A stretch of 64,000 nucleotides of DNA from UBA6109 sp035366835 (GCA_035366835.1 DAOSIS010000013.1:1-64000), one strand, 5' to 3'. Counted from the first letter of the stretch, positions 1-8,529 are shown. Notes: generated by a model from the letters alone, not told the origin. Numbers and translations: made by a program.

Positions 1-47
1 TCATTCTTACGGTGCGAGGCATCGGCTACAAGTTCGCGGATGATTGA
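1..47 (+). CDS. C-terminal tail of an OmpR/PhoB-family response regulator (partial)
   Basis: Only the last 14 codons are inside the window, reading I-L-T-V-R-G-I-G-Y-K-F-A-D-D and then TGA. The T-V-R-G-x-G-Y-x-F string is the C-terminal wing of the winged-helix DNA-binding domain of OmpR/PhoB response regulators. The rest of the gene lies upstream of the window, so its partner kinase and targets cannot be seen. Family assignment rests on this short signature alone. Confidence 0.7.
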   Translation, partial: ILTVRGIGYKFADD

Positions 48-252
48 CCTGTCCCAGATAAGTGTGCCATATTTTTTTGTCCTTATACAGAAAAACTTTC
101 ATCAGGACCGTCATGATCAGGCTCATGATCCAGAGGGTCAGATCGGTATTGGTCAGAAGGATTTAAACTCTCCCTCGTCCATGGGAACAATCTGCTCCGG
201 TTTGACTACCATTTTCCCCGATGTATGAGCAACCACAACGGCCTTATTCGCT

Positions 253-738
253 TCAATCCTTCGATTGAGGCCCCAATGCTAAGACCGTTTTCCCCATTCT
301 GTCAATTGTTCGTTCGAATACTCCCGCGCCGTTGTGACTGCCGCCGACAAGCATGATCAGATCTCTCACATAACTTTTCATCTGTTCCGCTTGTGCATTC
401 AGTTCTTCCGAAGCGCTGGCTGATTCCTCGGCGTTTGCCGCCGTTTCCTGAGTTACCTTGTTCATCTCCAAGACGGCGATGTTCACCTGGGAGATACCGC
501 GAGATTGCTCCTCCGAAGCCGTGGCGATTTCATCAATCAACTGACCGATCTTCTGTGCTATGGCGACATTTTCCTCAAAAGCTTTCTGGGTCATTTTGGT
601 CAAATTGCCGCCGTCTTCTACCGCTTTGATGGTATTCTCAATGAGATGATTCGTATCGCTGCGGCGCAGCCAGCGTGCGTGATGATTTTCTCCTACCGTG
701 TTGGTCTTCTTCGGTAGGCGATATTCTAGGTAAGTCAA
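253..738 (-). pseudogene. Methyl-accepting chemotaxis protein, 5'-truncated signalling-domain fragment
   Basis: About 130 residues match the C-terminal descending helix of the MCP cytoplasmic signalling domain: N-H-L-I-E-N-T, then the E-E-Q-S-x-G-I-x-Q-V-N adaptation region and the A-A-N-A-E-E-S-A-S-A-S-E-E-L segment. Recognisable similarity begins near base 651. The hairpin tip that contacts CheA/CheW, the HAMP domain, the membrane segments and the sensor are all absent. The first ~28 residues of the open frame (651-738) do not look like MCP and are probably junction sequence. An intact MCP would be 500 residues or more, so this is a remnant and not a working receptor. Confidence 0.75.
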
Positions 739-775
739 GATTAGGTGGTATCAATCCTGCGCGTTTTTATATCAG

Positions 776-1417
776 TTGGTCCCAGGGACTATCCGATCGG
801 CTTTGGAACTTGCGACAGCTGTCTACTATAAATGTGGTTTCAAGCCATGGAAAACCCCTTGGGCCAGAGATGGAGTTTGTTATGTGGGCTTAGCATACAA
901 AAAGGCTGAACGTAATAGGACTGCTTGTTGTGCTGCCCAAATGTTCCTTGATAGCGGCGACGGTATCGTATTCGTCGGCGAATTCGGCCCGTGGTACTCA
1001 GAAGAGCGAAGGGAATTTCATCTGCCACCGACCGAAGCGGAGAAGTTGCTGAGAGGCACGATAGAAACGTACAAAAAACAAGATGGACGTCCGCTGAAGG
1101 AGATCTTTTTACATGCTAGATCTGGGATCGACAAGGCTGAGTACGAGGGCTTCCTTCAGGCCTGTCCAGCGGGAGTCAAGCTAATAGCCATTCGTGTTAG
1201 GCAGGACCGTAATGGACTGAGATTATTTCGGTATGACGACCACCCTAATGTAGTGAAGCGAGGCCAGCATCCGGTACAACGAGGGATCTTCTGGCATAGG
1301 GCCATATCGCTCATGAAATTTGATGACGGTCGTGTGAAAATTCCACGAAATTATTCTATTTCTCAAAGTAAGATGAGTTCAAACGCAAGAATATTGCTCT
1401 CGGCCGAAGAGTCATAA
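776..1417 (+). pseudogene. PIWI-domain (prokaryotic Argonaute) fragment, truncated
   Basis: The frame reads from a TTG, and similarity seems to begin a few codons earlier at ~767. It carries hallmarks of the C-terminal PIWI domain of bacterial Argonautes: the S-A-L-E-L-A-T-A-V-Y-Y-K-x-G-F-x-P-W segment, G-V-C-Y-V-G-L-x-Y-K, A-C-C-A-A-Q-M-F-L-D-S-G-D-G (written here T-A-C-C-A-A-Q), F-H-L near residue 82, and E-I-F-L-H-A-R near 109-115. The family's usual C-terminal part, R-G-T-A-L...L-W-T-x-G-x-x-P-R-L and the terminal K-Y-Y-I-like end, is not found in frame after ~residue 162; the last ~50 residues look frameshifted. MID and N-terminal parts are missing. It is therefore a decayed gene. At the position of the third DEDX catalytic residue (normally R-D-G-R-like after the histidine) there is A-R-S-G, as in catalytically inactive pAgos. 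This assignment comes from motif recall and has not been searched. Confidence 0.72.
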
Positions 1418-1480
1418 AACGTACCAGAACGTACCTTTTTTCTCGCGCGTTGGTGGGGGAGGTGGTGGGGGAGAAAGGCA

Positions 1481-1519
1481 GAAAAAAGAAAGGGGTCAGA
1501 TTCGATCATCTAACCCCTT
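1481..1519 (-). terminator. Rho-independent terminator of tRNA-Glu
   Basis: On the minus strand, 9 nt past the CCA end of the tRNA, there is a hairpin with AAGGGGT (1513-1519) pairing to ACCCCTT (1490-1496). A second 4-bp AGAT/ATCT stem lies inside it, and a T-rich run TCTTTTTT follows. This is a standard intrinsic terminator and shows that the tRNA unit is intact on its 3' side. Confidence 0.75.
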
Positions 1520-1527
1520 GATATTAC

Positions 1528-1603
1528 TGGCGTCCCCACCGGGATTCGAACCCGAGTTACCGGCGTGAAAGGCCGATGTCCTAGGCCTCTAGACGATGGG
1601 GAC
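1528..1603 (-). tRNA. tRNA-Glu (anticodon UUC)
   Basis: The 76-nt cloverleaf reads 5' GTCCCCA ... TGGGGAC G CCA 3' on the minus strand. It has a D-arm of GTCTAGAGGCCTAGGAC type, an anticodon stem closing CGGCC-TTTCACG-CCGG with anticodon TTC, and a T-loop GGTTCGAATCC. The CCA is encoded. The acceptor stem is fully paired over 7 bp. It lies co-directional with and downstream of the glutamate dehydrogenase gene, but has its own promoter-like sequence and terminator. Accessory gene remnants lie immediately on its 3' side. Confidence 0.95.
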
Positions 1604-1613
1604 GCGCGGATCC

Positions 1614-1642
1614 CGCCCCGGCTGGCCCGGGGCGTTTTTTTT
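1614..1642 (+). terminator. Plus-strand intrinsic terminator between tRNA-Glu and GDH
   Basis: An 8-bp GC stem (CGCCCCGG 1614-1621 with CCGGGGCG 1627-1634) is followed by eight T on the plus strand. No gene on the plus strand ends close by. It would stop antisense transcription coming from the PIWI-remnant side before it runs under the dehydrogenase gene. Confidence 0.6.
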
Positions 1643-1651
1643 CGGAACCGC

Positions 1652-1681
1652 CTGATATCCCGTTGTCCGGGTAAATGTCAA
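1652..1681 (-). promoter_or_regulatory. Predicted promoter for tRNA-Glu
   Basis: TTGACA (complement of 1676-1681), an 18-bp spacer and TATCAG (complement of 1652-1657) lie ~50 bp upstream of the tRNA 5' end. The -35 is perfect and the -10 is weak. Confidence 0.4.
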
Positions 1682-1724
1682 GCGGAAAAGCAGCCTCCGC
1701 AAGCCGGGACGCCCTCGCGCTTCC

Positions 1725-4631
1725 TCAGGCCAGCCACTGTTCCTCGTCGAAATCGGGGTTGAAGAGTCGCAGTTCGGGGTGCTGCAGGTAGGGATGCAGG
1801 TAAGCGCGCGTCTTCTTCGGAAGCCCCTTCCAGAAGGCGGCCCGCCGTTTCACATCCATCCGCGCCATCTCCGCCGCCATCAGCCGCAGCGTCGCCTTCG
1901 CGAAACCCGCCGTCTTCATCGAAATCCCCTCGCTCCCCGCGAAGTCCAGGTCGTCGTTCACCGCCGCGAACATGATGTCCCGCATCACCATGCTCCACTG
2001 CTCCGTCACCCGCGGCGACTCCGGCTCCCGCAGGATCCCCTTGATCCGGTCCCGGAACTCCGGCATGATGTAGCCGTCCATCACGGAGATGTCGAAGGGA
2101 CGCCCGTAGATGGCCTCCGCCTCGTACCGCCGCCGGTCCGTCAGGTTCCGCAGCCACTCGAAGTAGGAGGCCGTGACGCCGCCCCCGTTGGCCAGGAAGT
2201 CGTACAGCACCGGGATGCCCCGCTCGTGCAGGATCCGCTCCGCCTTCGACGTGTTCGTCCCGTTGCCTCCGCAGACGATGACCTTTGCCTGGACCCGCCG
2301 CGCGACGCCCGCGTCGATGACGTTCTCCAGCGCGCAGGGAAGGAGGATGTCGCAGGGCTCCTCCAGGATGACCGAGCCCTCCTTCGCCCCCTTGACGACC
2401 TTCTTCACGCCCTTCTTGGCCGAGACCACGGACCGCTCCCGCGTGGTCGCCACGGCCTCCAGCATTTCGTCCACGTCGAGGTGGTCGCCGATCAGCGCGC
2501 CCCCCACGTCCGCCACGGCCACCACGTTCACGCCGTACGGGTCGAGTTCGCTCAGCACCGACGCACCGACCTTCCCGGACCCCTGGACGACGACCTTCTT
2601 GTCCCGCAGCAGCTTGGGGTAGATCCGCCCGTCCAGTTCCTGCCACTCGTCTTCCGAAAGCAGGTCCATCCCGCCCTTCTCCAGGATCCGCTTCTCGGTG
2701 ATGCCCGCGACCTTCTTCAGGAGTTCCGTCTCCCCCTCCGAAAGCGGCTCGGCAGGCGTCCATTTCCCCTCCAGGAACAGCCTCGTCGCCATCGCCAGGA
2801 TGCTGAAGCGCAGGCCGCGACCCGTGGCGCTTCCCCGCACCTCGATCCCCATCCGGGGCTTGCCCGTGATCTGCGCGGCCGCCACCAGTTCCAGGTACCG
2901 CTCGCTCGAAATCAGCTCCCGCAGCACCAGCCGGTCGTTGTAGTCCACGTCGAAGTTGTGCCGCAGCATCTCCCGCGCCTCGGTCAGGGAGACGACACGG
3001 TTCCCGATGTCCGCCGCTCCCTTCTTCAGCCCGTAGGCGATGAGCGCCAGGTCCCGCAGCGCCGACTTGAACCCCTCGAACAGGATCCCGATCTCGTCCG
3101 GGCCGCACCCCACGTCCCCCGCCGGAACGTCACGGTTCGGGCCCGTGACCAGGAACAGGGACCGGCCGAAGTTCGTCAGCGTATCCACGAAGTCCAGCCG
3201 CCGGTCCAGAAACTCCCGCGGACTGACGATCATCCCGCCTTTCGCTCCCCCGCAGAGGATCCGCGACTTGGCCGTCTTGAACGTCATCATGAACGCCAGC
3301 GCGCAGACCTCGTCGAACCGCACGATCGGGTCCAGACGCAGACCACCCTTGCTCGGGCCACGCGTCGCGCTGTGCGCGAAGCGGAAGCCCGGAAGGTTCC
3401 GCTTCCGGTCCCCCTGCTGGCTCGAAACGAAAAACTCGCTCAGGTGTTCGAAGCGCAGCAGCAGCTCCATCACCGACGGCTTCTCGGCAATCCCCAGGAA
3501 TTCCGCCGCCCCGTGGAAATCGCTCACCGCGTTCAGCAGAAAATTCCGGTGCTCCGCGTCGCTCTCGAGGTCGCAGTTCTCCTTCGCGAGCTCCGCCCAG
3601 GACCGCAGGGCCTCCTCCTTCTTCTCTTCCGGTGCCTGCGCCGTGCTCAGCGTCCGAACGAGTCCGACCAGCTTCTCCTCCAGACGCTTCTCTTCCACGG
3701 GACCCGCCAGATCCGGCTGGCAGGAAATCCCCCCGATCTCCCAGGCCACGTCCCCGAAATGATCCGCATCGCTCAGGATATAGAGCGACAGGATGCCCAC
3801 TCGGTCCTTCCCGTCCTTCGAAACGAAGGTGTCGAAATAGGAACGGTGCAGGTTCACGCTCTTCTGCTCGAAGACCCGCAGAACCCCCCGGATGAAGTCC
3901 CGGCTCGGATTCCGGATCGCGATCCCCACACGCCGTTCCTTCCGCCCCTGCGCCAGACGGTCCGAGTCCGGCTCCGCCTCGTCCACCATCACCACCGCGC
4001 AGTCGCTCTCCATGGCCCGCGAAAACAGCTCCAGGTGCCGCCCGATGCGCGACTTCTGCCGGATGATGCTGATCTCCTCCGTAAGGTAGTTCGCCGGCAG
4101 GCTCGCCAAAAACTGCTCCGACCACGAATGACCGCTCCGCAATACCTGCTCCCGAACCGCCCCGATCGCCCCCTCTTCGTCCTCCCCCACCGGAAACTCC
4201 TCCCGGCCCCAAGTCTCCAGTGTCAATATCCGGATCCCCGACCGCGTCTTCACCGAATCGAACGCCGCGATCGCCATCGCTTCGTTCTCCTCCAGCGTCC
4301 GGATCAGCTTCCCAGGAAAGTCACGTCCCACGTTGATGAAGTACGTCAAAACCTTCCCGTCACGGCTCTCCTGCCGCACGAACTCCGTGTTCGCGTTCAG
4401 CATCTGCGTGATGATGAAGATGTGGTCCGCAATCTCCTCCGGCGCGTTGCTGAAAAAGTAGTAGTCCGGCAACGCCCCCTCGGCGAAGTAGTTGTCCGTG
4501 ATCTTCTCCGCCGTGTTCATCTCCATCTCGTACTTCTTCTCCAGCGTCTCGTGTACCAACGCACGCAGCCTCTCCTTCAACCGGCTCGTCCTCTCCAGCG
4601 GCGACAAAACCTGCGGAGACCTCTTCTTCAT
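1725..4631 (-). CDS. Large NAD-type glutamate dehydrogenase (~968 aa)
   Basis: Catalyses reversible oxidative deamination of glutamate to 2-oxoglutarate in the cytoplasm. An N-terminal ~400-residue extension is followed by the Glu/Leu/Phe/Val dehydrogenase core: R-G-P-S-K-G-G-L-R near 424-432, the catalytic-lysine loop G-G-A-K-G-G at 461-466, and G-P-N-R-D-V-P-A-G-D-V-G at 497-508. A Rossmann dinucleotide fold starts with V-V-V-Q-G-S-G-K-V-G at about 680. Ordinary hexameric GDHs have ~450 residues, so this belongs to the large-subunit ~110 kDa class. Start ATG is at 4631 with an AAGGAGGG ribosome binding site 7-8 nt upstream. Cofactor preference (NAD versus NADP) is inferred from size class only. 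It has its own promoter and is followed by tRNA-Glu. Confidence 0.88.
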   Translation of the reverse strand: MKKRSPQVLSPLERTSRLKERLRALVHETLEKKYEMEMNTAEKITDNYFAEGALPDYYFFSNAPEEIADHIFIITQMLNANTEFVRQESRDGKVLTYFINVGRDFPGKLIRTLEENEAMAIAAFDSVKTRSGIRILTLETWGREEFPVGEDEEGAIGAVREQVLRSGHSWSEQFLASLPANYLTEEISIIRQKSRIGRHLELFSRAMESDCAVVMVDEAEPDSDRLAQGRKERRVGIAIRNPSRDFIRGVLRVFEQKSVNLHRSYFDTFVSKDGKDRVGILSLYILSDADHFGDVAWEIGGISCQPDLAGPVEEKRLEEKLVGLVRTLSTAQAPEEKKEEALRSWAELAKENCDLESDAEHRNFLLNAVSDFHGAAEFLGIAEKPSVMELLLRFEHLSEFFVSSQQGDRKRNLPGFRFAHSATRGPSKGGLRLDPIVRFDEVCALAFMMTFKTAKSRILCGGAKGGMIVSPREFLDRRLDFVDTLTNFGRSLFLVTGPNRDVPAGDVGCGPDEIGILFEGFKSALRDLALIAYGLKKGAADIGNRVVSLTEAREMLRHNFDVDYNDRLVLRELISSERYLELVAAAQITGKPRMGIEVRGSATGRGLRFSILAMATRLFLEGKWTPAEPLSEGETELLKKVAGITEKRILEKGGMDLLSEDEWQELDGRIYPKLLRDKKVVVQGSGKVGASVLSELDPYGVNVVAVADVGGALIGDHLDVDEMLEAVATTRERSVVSAKKGVKKVVKGAKEGSVILEEPCDILLPCALENVIDAGVARRVQAKVIVCGGNGTNTSKAERILHERGIPVLYDFLANGGGVTASYFEWLRNLTDRRRYEAEAIYGRPFDISVMDGYIMPEFRDRIKGILREPESPRVTEQWSMVMRDIMFAAVNDDLDFAGSEGISMKTAGFAKATLRLMAAEMARMDVKRRAAFWKGLPKKTRAYLHPYLQHPELRLFNPDFDEEQWLA

Positions 4632-4697
4632 GATTGCCCTCCTTGGGAAAGAGAAAATGTCCGTTTCGGGACGGGGAAAAAAGGAAGCCCTAAAAGG

Positions 4698-4726
4698 ACT
4701 ATAGACGCCCTGTCAGTCAAAAGCAA
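4698..4726 (-). promoter_or_regulatory. Predicted promoter of the glutamate dehydrogenase gene
   Basis: TTGCTT (complement of 4721-4726), 17 bp, then TATAGT (complement of 4698-4703). The -35 falls inside the last codons of the upstream helicase gene. The same hexamer pair recurs before the baeRF gene at 37.47 kb. Confidence 0.5.
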
Positions 4727-6815
4727 CGGGTTCCCGCAGGATCGCCTCCCGGGCGCGTCCGGCCAGGGCGGCCGTCTCGGGGTGGGTGTCCTTCAGGGCC
4801 ATGAGCTGCCGGAGGTTATCGGCGGTCCGGAGGATGAGCATGGCGAGGTCTCCCTCGGAGATCCCGATTTCCGCGACGATTTCGTCCCATTCCTTCCCTC
4901 TCGCCCAGGCGAAGACCGCGCAGGCCGTCCACAGGTACAGGGGCCGGACCGGGAAGCCGCAGGACTCCATCCTCCGGATCAGGGGGCGCAGGGCCGTCTT
5001 CAGGTTGTCCCAGGCGCCCTTGAGCTTCCGGGAGATCCGTTTCCGGTCGATCCAAGGCTCCTGGTCGCCGTCGTAGATGAAGGGGGCGAGAACCCCGGCG
5101 AGGAGCCCCTCGTCGTCCTTCGGGAAGACATCGCGACGCAGGCATTCGGCGATCAGAAGCGGTTGGTCGAGACGGAGCCGCGAGGCCCAGAGGCCGGTTT
5201 CGGTGAGCCGGTCGTCTGCGCCGACGAACCCTTCGCTCTTGAGGAAATCGAGATGGCGCAGGAAATCCTTCCAGAGTTCGCCGGCGCGTTCCTCGCGGCG
5301 GCCGCCCGAGCGCCTGGCGCTCTGGAAGGTCGCCAGGGAGTTGGCGAGGATCGTCCGGATGTCCTCGGGGGCCTGGGAGAGGAGGAGGTTCAGCGCCATC
5401 GAGAAATCGTTCCGTATCCGGCTTTCGACGGCCTCGGGCTTGCGGAAGAGAAGCTTCCGGACGTGGACGATGTCCATGAACCGGCCCGGGACGGCCACGA
5501 GGAAGCCGATCTTGTCCAGACCGCGCCTGCCCGCCCGCCCCAGCATCTGGTGAAACTCCGTGCCCGTCAGCGGCAGGAAGGCGCGGCCGTTGAAGAGGTC
5601 GGAGTTGACCATGACGATCGTCCGGGCCGGGAAGTTGACGCCGGCCGAGACCGTCGAAGTCGCGAAGATCGCGCGGAGGTGCCCCTTGTTCATCATCGTC
5701 TCGACGAGGAACTTCCAGGCCGGGAGCTGGCCGCCGTGATGGGAGGCGACGCGGCCGAAACGGAGCGGTCCCATCTGCTTGTGCGCCTCCAGGTACGGGA
5801 AGCGCTGCAGGAGATCCCGCAGGTCGCCCTCGAAGGCGCCGTCGTCCTCTTCCTGCGGTGCGGCGCAGGACCTCAGGGCGGCGTCGCAGTCCGAACGCGA
5901 CTTGAGAAAGAAGATCGCCGGGAGAAGATTGAACATCTCCAGCGTCCGGAGGATGCCGCCGAAGTGGGGGGGGCGGCCGCCTCCGCCTTTTCCCGTCGCG
6001 GAGAGGAAGGCGGCGACCTTGCCGAAGAGCTTTTCCTTCTCCAGGTAGGGCATGAGCCTCCCGGAGGGGTGAAGGAAGAGGGGATACAGGGGGATCGGGC
6101 GTTTCTCTTCCTGGACGACGACGCACTCCTTGCCGCGGAGCCCCGAGAGCCAGTCGGCGATCTCCTGGCTGTTGCCGATCGTGGCGGAGAGCATCAGCAG
6201 GTGGATGCGGGCGGGGAGGTAGATCATGGTCTCCTCCCAGACGACCCCCCGGTCGCAGTCGCCCAGGTAGTGGGCCTCGTCGAGGACCACGAGGTCGAAG
6301 GGGAGGTCGCGCCCCTCGTGCATGGCGTCGTAGAGCTGGTTGCGCAGGATTTCGGTGGTGCCGACGATGATGGGCGCTTCCGTGTTCTCCCGCGTGTCGC
6401 CGGTGAGGATGCCGACGCAGTCCTCCCCGAAGATATTGCCGAACTCGACCCACTTGGCGTTGCTGAGGGCCTTGAGCGGCGAGGCGTACCAGGCGCGGCC
6501 CCCGCGGGCCTTTACGGCCCGGATGGCCTGTTCGGCGATCCACGTCTTTCCGGAACCCGTGGGGGCCGAAACGAGGCAGTCCGTGCGGGAGACGGCGTCG
6601 ACGGCACGCAGCTGGAAGGGGTCCGGGATAAAAGGTTCCGGCTCGGGGCGGCCGATGCGGCGAAAGACCGATTCGAGCCTGGGCTCGGCGGACGGCGCGG
6701 GGCGGGCGTGAAAGGCGCTGCGTTTGGACGGTGGTTTGTCGCGGCGCCCTCGCCCCGCAAAGGGGGATTTTCGCCGGACCTTCGCAGGGGATTTTCCTCT
6801 CGGGTGATGTTCCAT
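4713..6815 (-). CDS. DEAD/DEAH-box superfamily 2 helicase, Ski2-like
   Basis: 700 residues. After a basic, proline-rich N-terminal ~60 residues come the Q-motif-like P-F-Q-L-R, Walker A A-P-T-G-S-G-K-T (84-91), D-E-A-H (179-182), S-A-T (210-212), T-S-T-V-S-A-G-V-N-F-P-A-R-T near 387-399 and motif VI Q-M-L-G-R-A-G-R-R-G (423-432). The motif V/VI pair with N-F-P-A-R is characteristic of Ski2/Mtr4/Hel308-type helicases, which unwind RNA or DNA with ATP. The C-terminal ~250 residues are helical and may be the winged-helix/ratchet part. Its substrate cannot be told from sequence. It begins 13 nt after the DUF484 gene, so it is probably co-transcribed with it. No nuclease or methylase partner is adjacent, so I do not call it a defence gene. 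Confidence 0.85.
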   Translation of the reverse strand: MEHHPRGKSPAKVRRKSPFAGRGRRDKPPSKRSAFHARPAPSAEPRLESVFRRIGRPEPEPFIPDPFQLRAVDAVSRTDCLVSAPTGSGKTWIAEQAIRAVKARGGRAWYASPLKALSNAKWVEFGNIFGEDCVGILTGDTRENTEAPIIVGTTEILRNQLYDAMHEGRDLPFDLVVLDEAHYLGDCDRGVVWEETMIYLPARIHLLMLSATIGNSQEIADWLSGLRGKECVVVQEEKRPIPLYPLFLHPSGRLMPYLEKEKLFGKVAAFLSATGKGGGGRPPHFGGILRTLEMFNLLPAIFFLKSRSDCDAALRSCAAPQEEDDGAFEGDLRDLLQRFPYLEAHKQMGPLRFGRVASHHGGQLPAWKFLVETMMNKGHLRAIFATSTVSAGVNFPARTIVMVNSDLFNGRAFLPLTGTEFHQMLGRAGRRGLDKIGFLVAVPGRFMDIVHVRKLLFRKPEAVESRIRNDFSMALNLLLSQAPEDIRTILANSLATFQSARRSGGRREERAGELWKDFLRHLDFLKSEGFVGADDRLTETGLWASRLRLDQPLLIAECLRRDVFPKDDEGLLAGVLAPFIYDGDQEPWIDRKRISRKLKGAWDNLKTALRPLIRRMESCGFPVRPLYLWTACAVFAWARGKEWDEIVAEIGISEGDLAMLILRTADNLRQLMALKDTHPETAALAGRAREAILREPVAFD

Positions 6816-6828
6816 GGCTGGCCTGGAT

Positions 6829-7380
6829 TCAGTCCGCTTCCGTCGCTGCGAGCTCCGTACCGGCCCTTGTGAGCAGGTCCGTGAGGCGCCCGTCGAGCTT
6901 CGTCATCATCTGGCGGAGCAGCGAGGTGTCCAGGTCGGGGCGGTAGCGGTCGGGCGAGGAGTCGGCGTGGTTGAGGGCGCCGATCGTGACGCCCTTGACG
7001 GTGATCGGCGCGGCGGCGATGGAGCGTATGAAGTACTTGCGCCGGCGCGGCATGAGCTTGTAGAAGGATGTGAGGTCCCGGTTGGCGAGCACGGGCTCGT
7101 TGCGGCCGTCGAAGAGCGCCTTGAGCATCTCCCTGCCGACGGTTTTGATCCGGTGCTTGAGGACGTCCGATTCCGACAGCGTCTTGCGAAGATCCGCGAT
7201 CTGCGGGCCGTCGGTCAGGTTGATCCAGACGAAGGGGATCGCGAATTCCTCTTCGACGCCGGCGAGCAGCCTTTCGAAGAGATCCCGCAGGTCGCCGGCC
7301 TCTTCCAGCCTGGACTCGATCCGCGAGAACTTCTGCGCGAGCTTTTCGTTGTGGATCCAGATATCCTGGGCTTCCTTCAT
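6829..7380 (-). CDS. DUF484/GAF-like domain protein
   Basis: 183 residues. A short N-terminal coiled stretch (L-A-Q-K-F-S-R-I-E-S-R) is followed by a GAF-like fold ending with R-S-I-A-A-A-P-I-T-V-K-G-V-T-I-G-A-L, typical of DUF484 (COG3159). The role of the family is unknown; in gammaproteobacteria it often neighbours xerC. The start chosen is ATG 7380 because AAGGAGG lies 4-10 nt upstream; the frame is open further upstream but without a site of comparable quality. It sits between exonuclease III and the helicase, all on the minus strand. Function is not known. Confidence 0.8.
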   Translation of the reverse strand: MKEAQDIWIHNEKLAQKFSRIESRLEEAGDLRDLFERLLAGVEEEFAIPFVWINLTDGPQIADLRKTLSESDVLKHRIKTVGREMLKALFDGRNEPVLANRDLTSFYKLMPRRRKYFIRSIAAAPITVKGVTIGALNHADSSPDRYRPDLDTSLLRQMMTKLDGRLTDLLTRAGTELAATEAD

Positions 7381-7469
7381 GAAACCTCCTTGAACGGCTC
7401 CGGAGCGGTCCGCATGCCGCGTTGCGCTTCTTCGCACATGCGGCGCGGAATCCGATGCGCCTCGCTTTC

Positions 7470-8315
7470 TCAGGGCTTCGCGCGCCCTGTCTCCGGAGTT
7501 TTTTTCGAAGCCGCCTTCGCCTTCGGATTCCCCGTGAATTCTGCGAACAGGATCGTGTGGTCCGACGGCCTGTCGGAAAGACGCGGCTTCAGGTCGATCT
7601 CGCACAGGTTCGACCGCTGCGCGAGAGGTTTCGTGACGAGCATGTGGTCGATCCGCCATCCCAGCCCCTTCTCCACGGACCCGCGTGAGCGGTAGTCGAA
7701 AAAGGTATAGCGGCCCGCCTCATCGGGGTGGTGCTTGCGGTAGAGGTCGATCAGGCCCCAGGACTTCATCGCGGCGAAGGCCTCCCATACCTCCGGGTTG
7801 AAGCACACGTGGCCCAGCAGGCGCTTCGGGTCGTGGACGTCGATCGATTCCGGCGCGACGTTGAGATCCCCGCAGAGCAGGAGCGGCTCCTCCGGTGAGC
7901 CCTTCCGGGCAAGAAAATTCCTGAGCCTCGCGTACCAGCGGAGCTTGTAGGCGTACATCGGATGCTCGCGGTCGCGGCCCTGGGGGACATAGGCGCTGAT
8001 GACGGTGATTCCGGCGATCCGGGCGCGGATGAGGCGGTCCTCGTCGGGCCCATTCTCGCCGTCGTCGATGCCGTAAGAGACGTCCGCCGGTTCTTCCAGG
8101 GAGGCGATGGCAACGCCATTGTACTGGTTCCGGCCCCGGTAGAGGATGTGATAACCGGCCCGGCGAAAGTCCTCTGCGGGAAAGTGGGCGTCGTCGACCT
8201 TTGTTTCCTGCATGCACAGGACGTCGGGGCGATTGTCGTCGAGCCAGGGGAGCAGGATGTGCATCCTGGAGCGGATGGAATTGACGTTGTAGGTGGCGAT
8301 CTTCAGCGGTTTCAT
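7470..8315 (-). CDS. xthA: Exodeoxyribonuclease III
   Basis: 281 residues of the exonuclease/endonuclease/phosphatase fold. It acts on abasic sites and 3' blocked ends in base excision repair. Visible motifs in order: I-A-T-Y-N-V-N-S-I-R at the start, Q-E-T-K (metal-binding Glu), Y-V-P-Q-G, G-D-L-N-V-A-P (catalytic Asp/Asn), W-R-I-D-H-M-L and the C-terminal S-D-H (catalytic His). Length matches the family (~260-280). A lysine/alanine-rich tail of ~20 residues follows the last motif. It precedes the DUF484 gene by 89 bases. Confidence 0.93.
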   Translation of the reverse strand: MKPLKIATYNVNSIRSRMHILLPWLDDNRPDVLCMQETKVDDAHFPAEDFRRAGYHILYRGRNQYNGVAIASLEEPADVSYGIDDGENGPDEDRLIRARIAGITVISAYVPQGRDREHPMYAYKLRWYARLRNFLARKGSPEEPLLLCGDLNVAPESIDVHDPKRLLGHVCFNPEVWEAFAAMKSWGLIDLYRKHHPDEAGRYTFFDYRSRGSVEKGLGWRIDHMLVTKPLAQRSNLCEIDLKPRLSDRPSDHTILFAEFTGNPKAKAASKKTPETGRAKP

Positions 8316-8420
8316 GCGACGCGGTATTCCATATCACGGGGCGCGCCGTTCATCAAGCCCCTGGCCGGATTCTGTCACCCCACCTCCGCCTTCTCCGGAA
8401 AGACTCCCTTGACAGTCACT

Positions 8421-8529
8421 CCCGCCCCCGCCTTCGCGAGGGCCGGCTGCAGCGGGGGTCCAGCGCCCTGCTTGGCGCGGGAGCATGGTCCAACGACCCT
8501 GGATTTCCCGATTTCGCGGGAATGACCCC
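8421..8529. repeat. Dispersed intergenic repeat, copy 1
   Basis: A ~109-bp element with a GC-rich palindromic head (C-rich run, then TTCGCGAGGGCCGGCTGCAG), a variable middle, and a conserved end C-A-A-C-G-A-C-x-C-T-G-G-A-T-T followed by a second palindrome around TTTCGCGGGAATGAC. The same order and orientation recur at 10284-10398. The TTCGCGGGAATGAC end is typical of the 'S-F-P-R-K-R-E-S-S'-encoding repeats scattered through many genomes. It lies just 3' of the radical-SAM gene. Confidence 0.75.

Noticed and set aside
48..252. A stop-free minus-strand frame of ~60 codons with a hydrophobic stretch (about 60-160) that could be the tail of a membrane protein
   Set aside because: It begins right after a stop, has no ribosome site and runs into the response-regulator tail; too short to support as a gene or a fragment of a known family.
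4713..6815. Helicase considered as part of an antiphage system
   Set aside because: Ski2-like helicases occur as single housekeeping genes in many related genomes, and no nuclease, methylase or protease partner is adjacent.
1779..6872. A ~1,700-codon open frame on the plus strand, antisense to the glutamate dehydrogenase and helicase genes
   Set aside because: Its product is Arg/Pro/His-rich with no family pattern, and both minus-strand genes beneath it have full motif sets and ribosome sites. It is the usual by-product of strong G/C bias at third positions.
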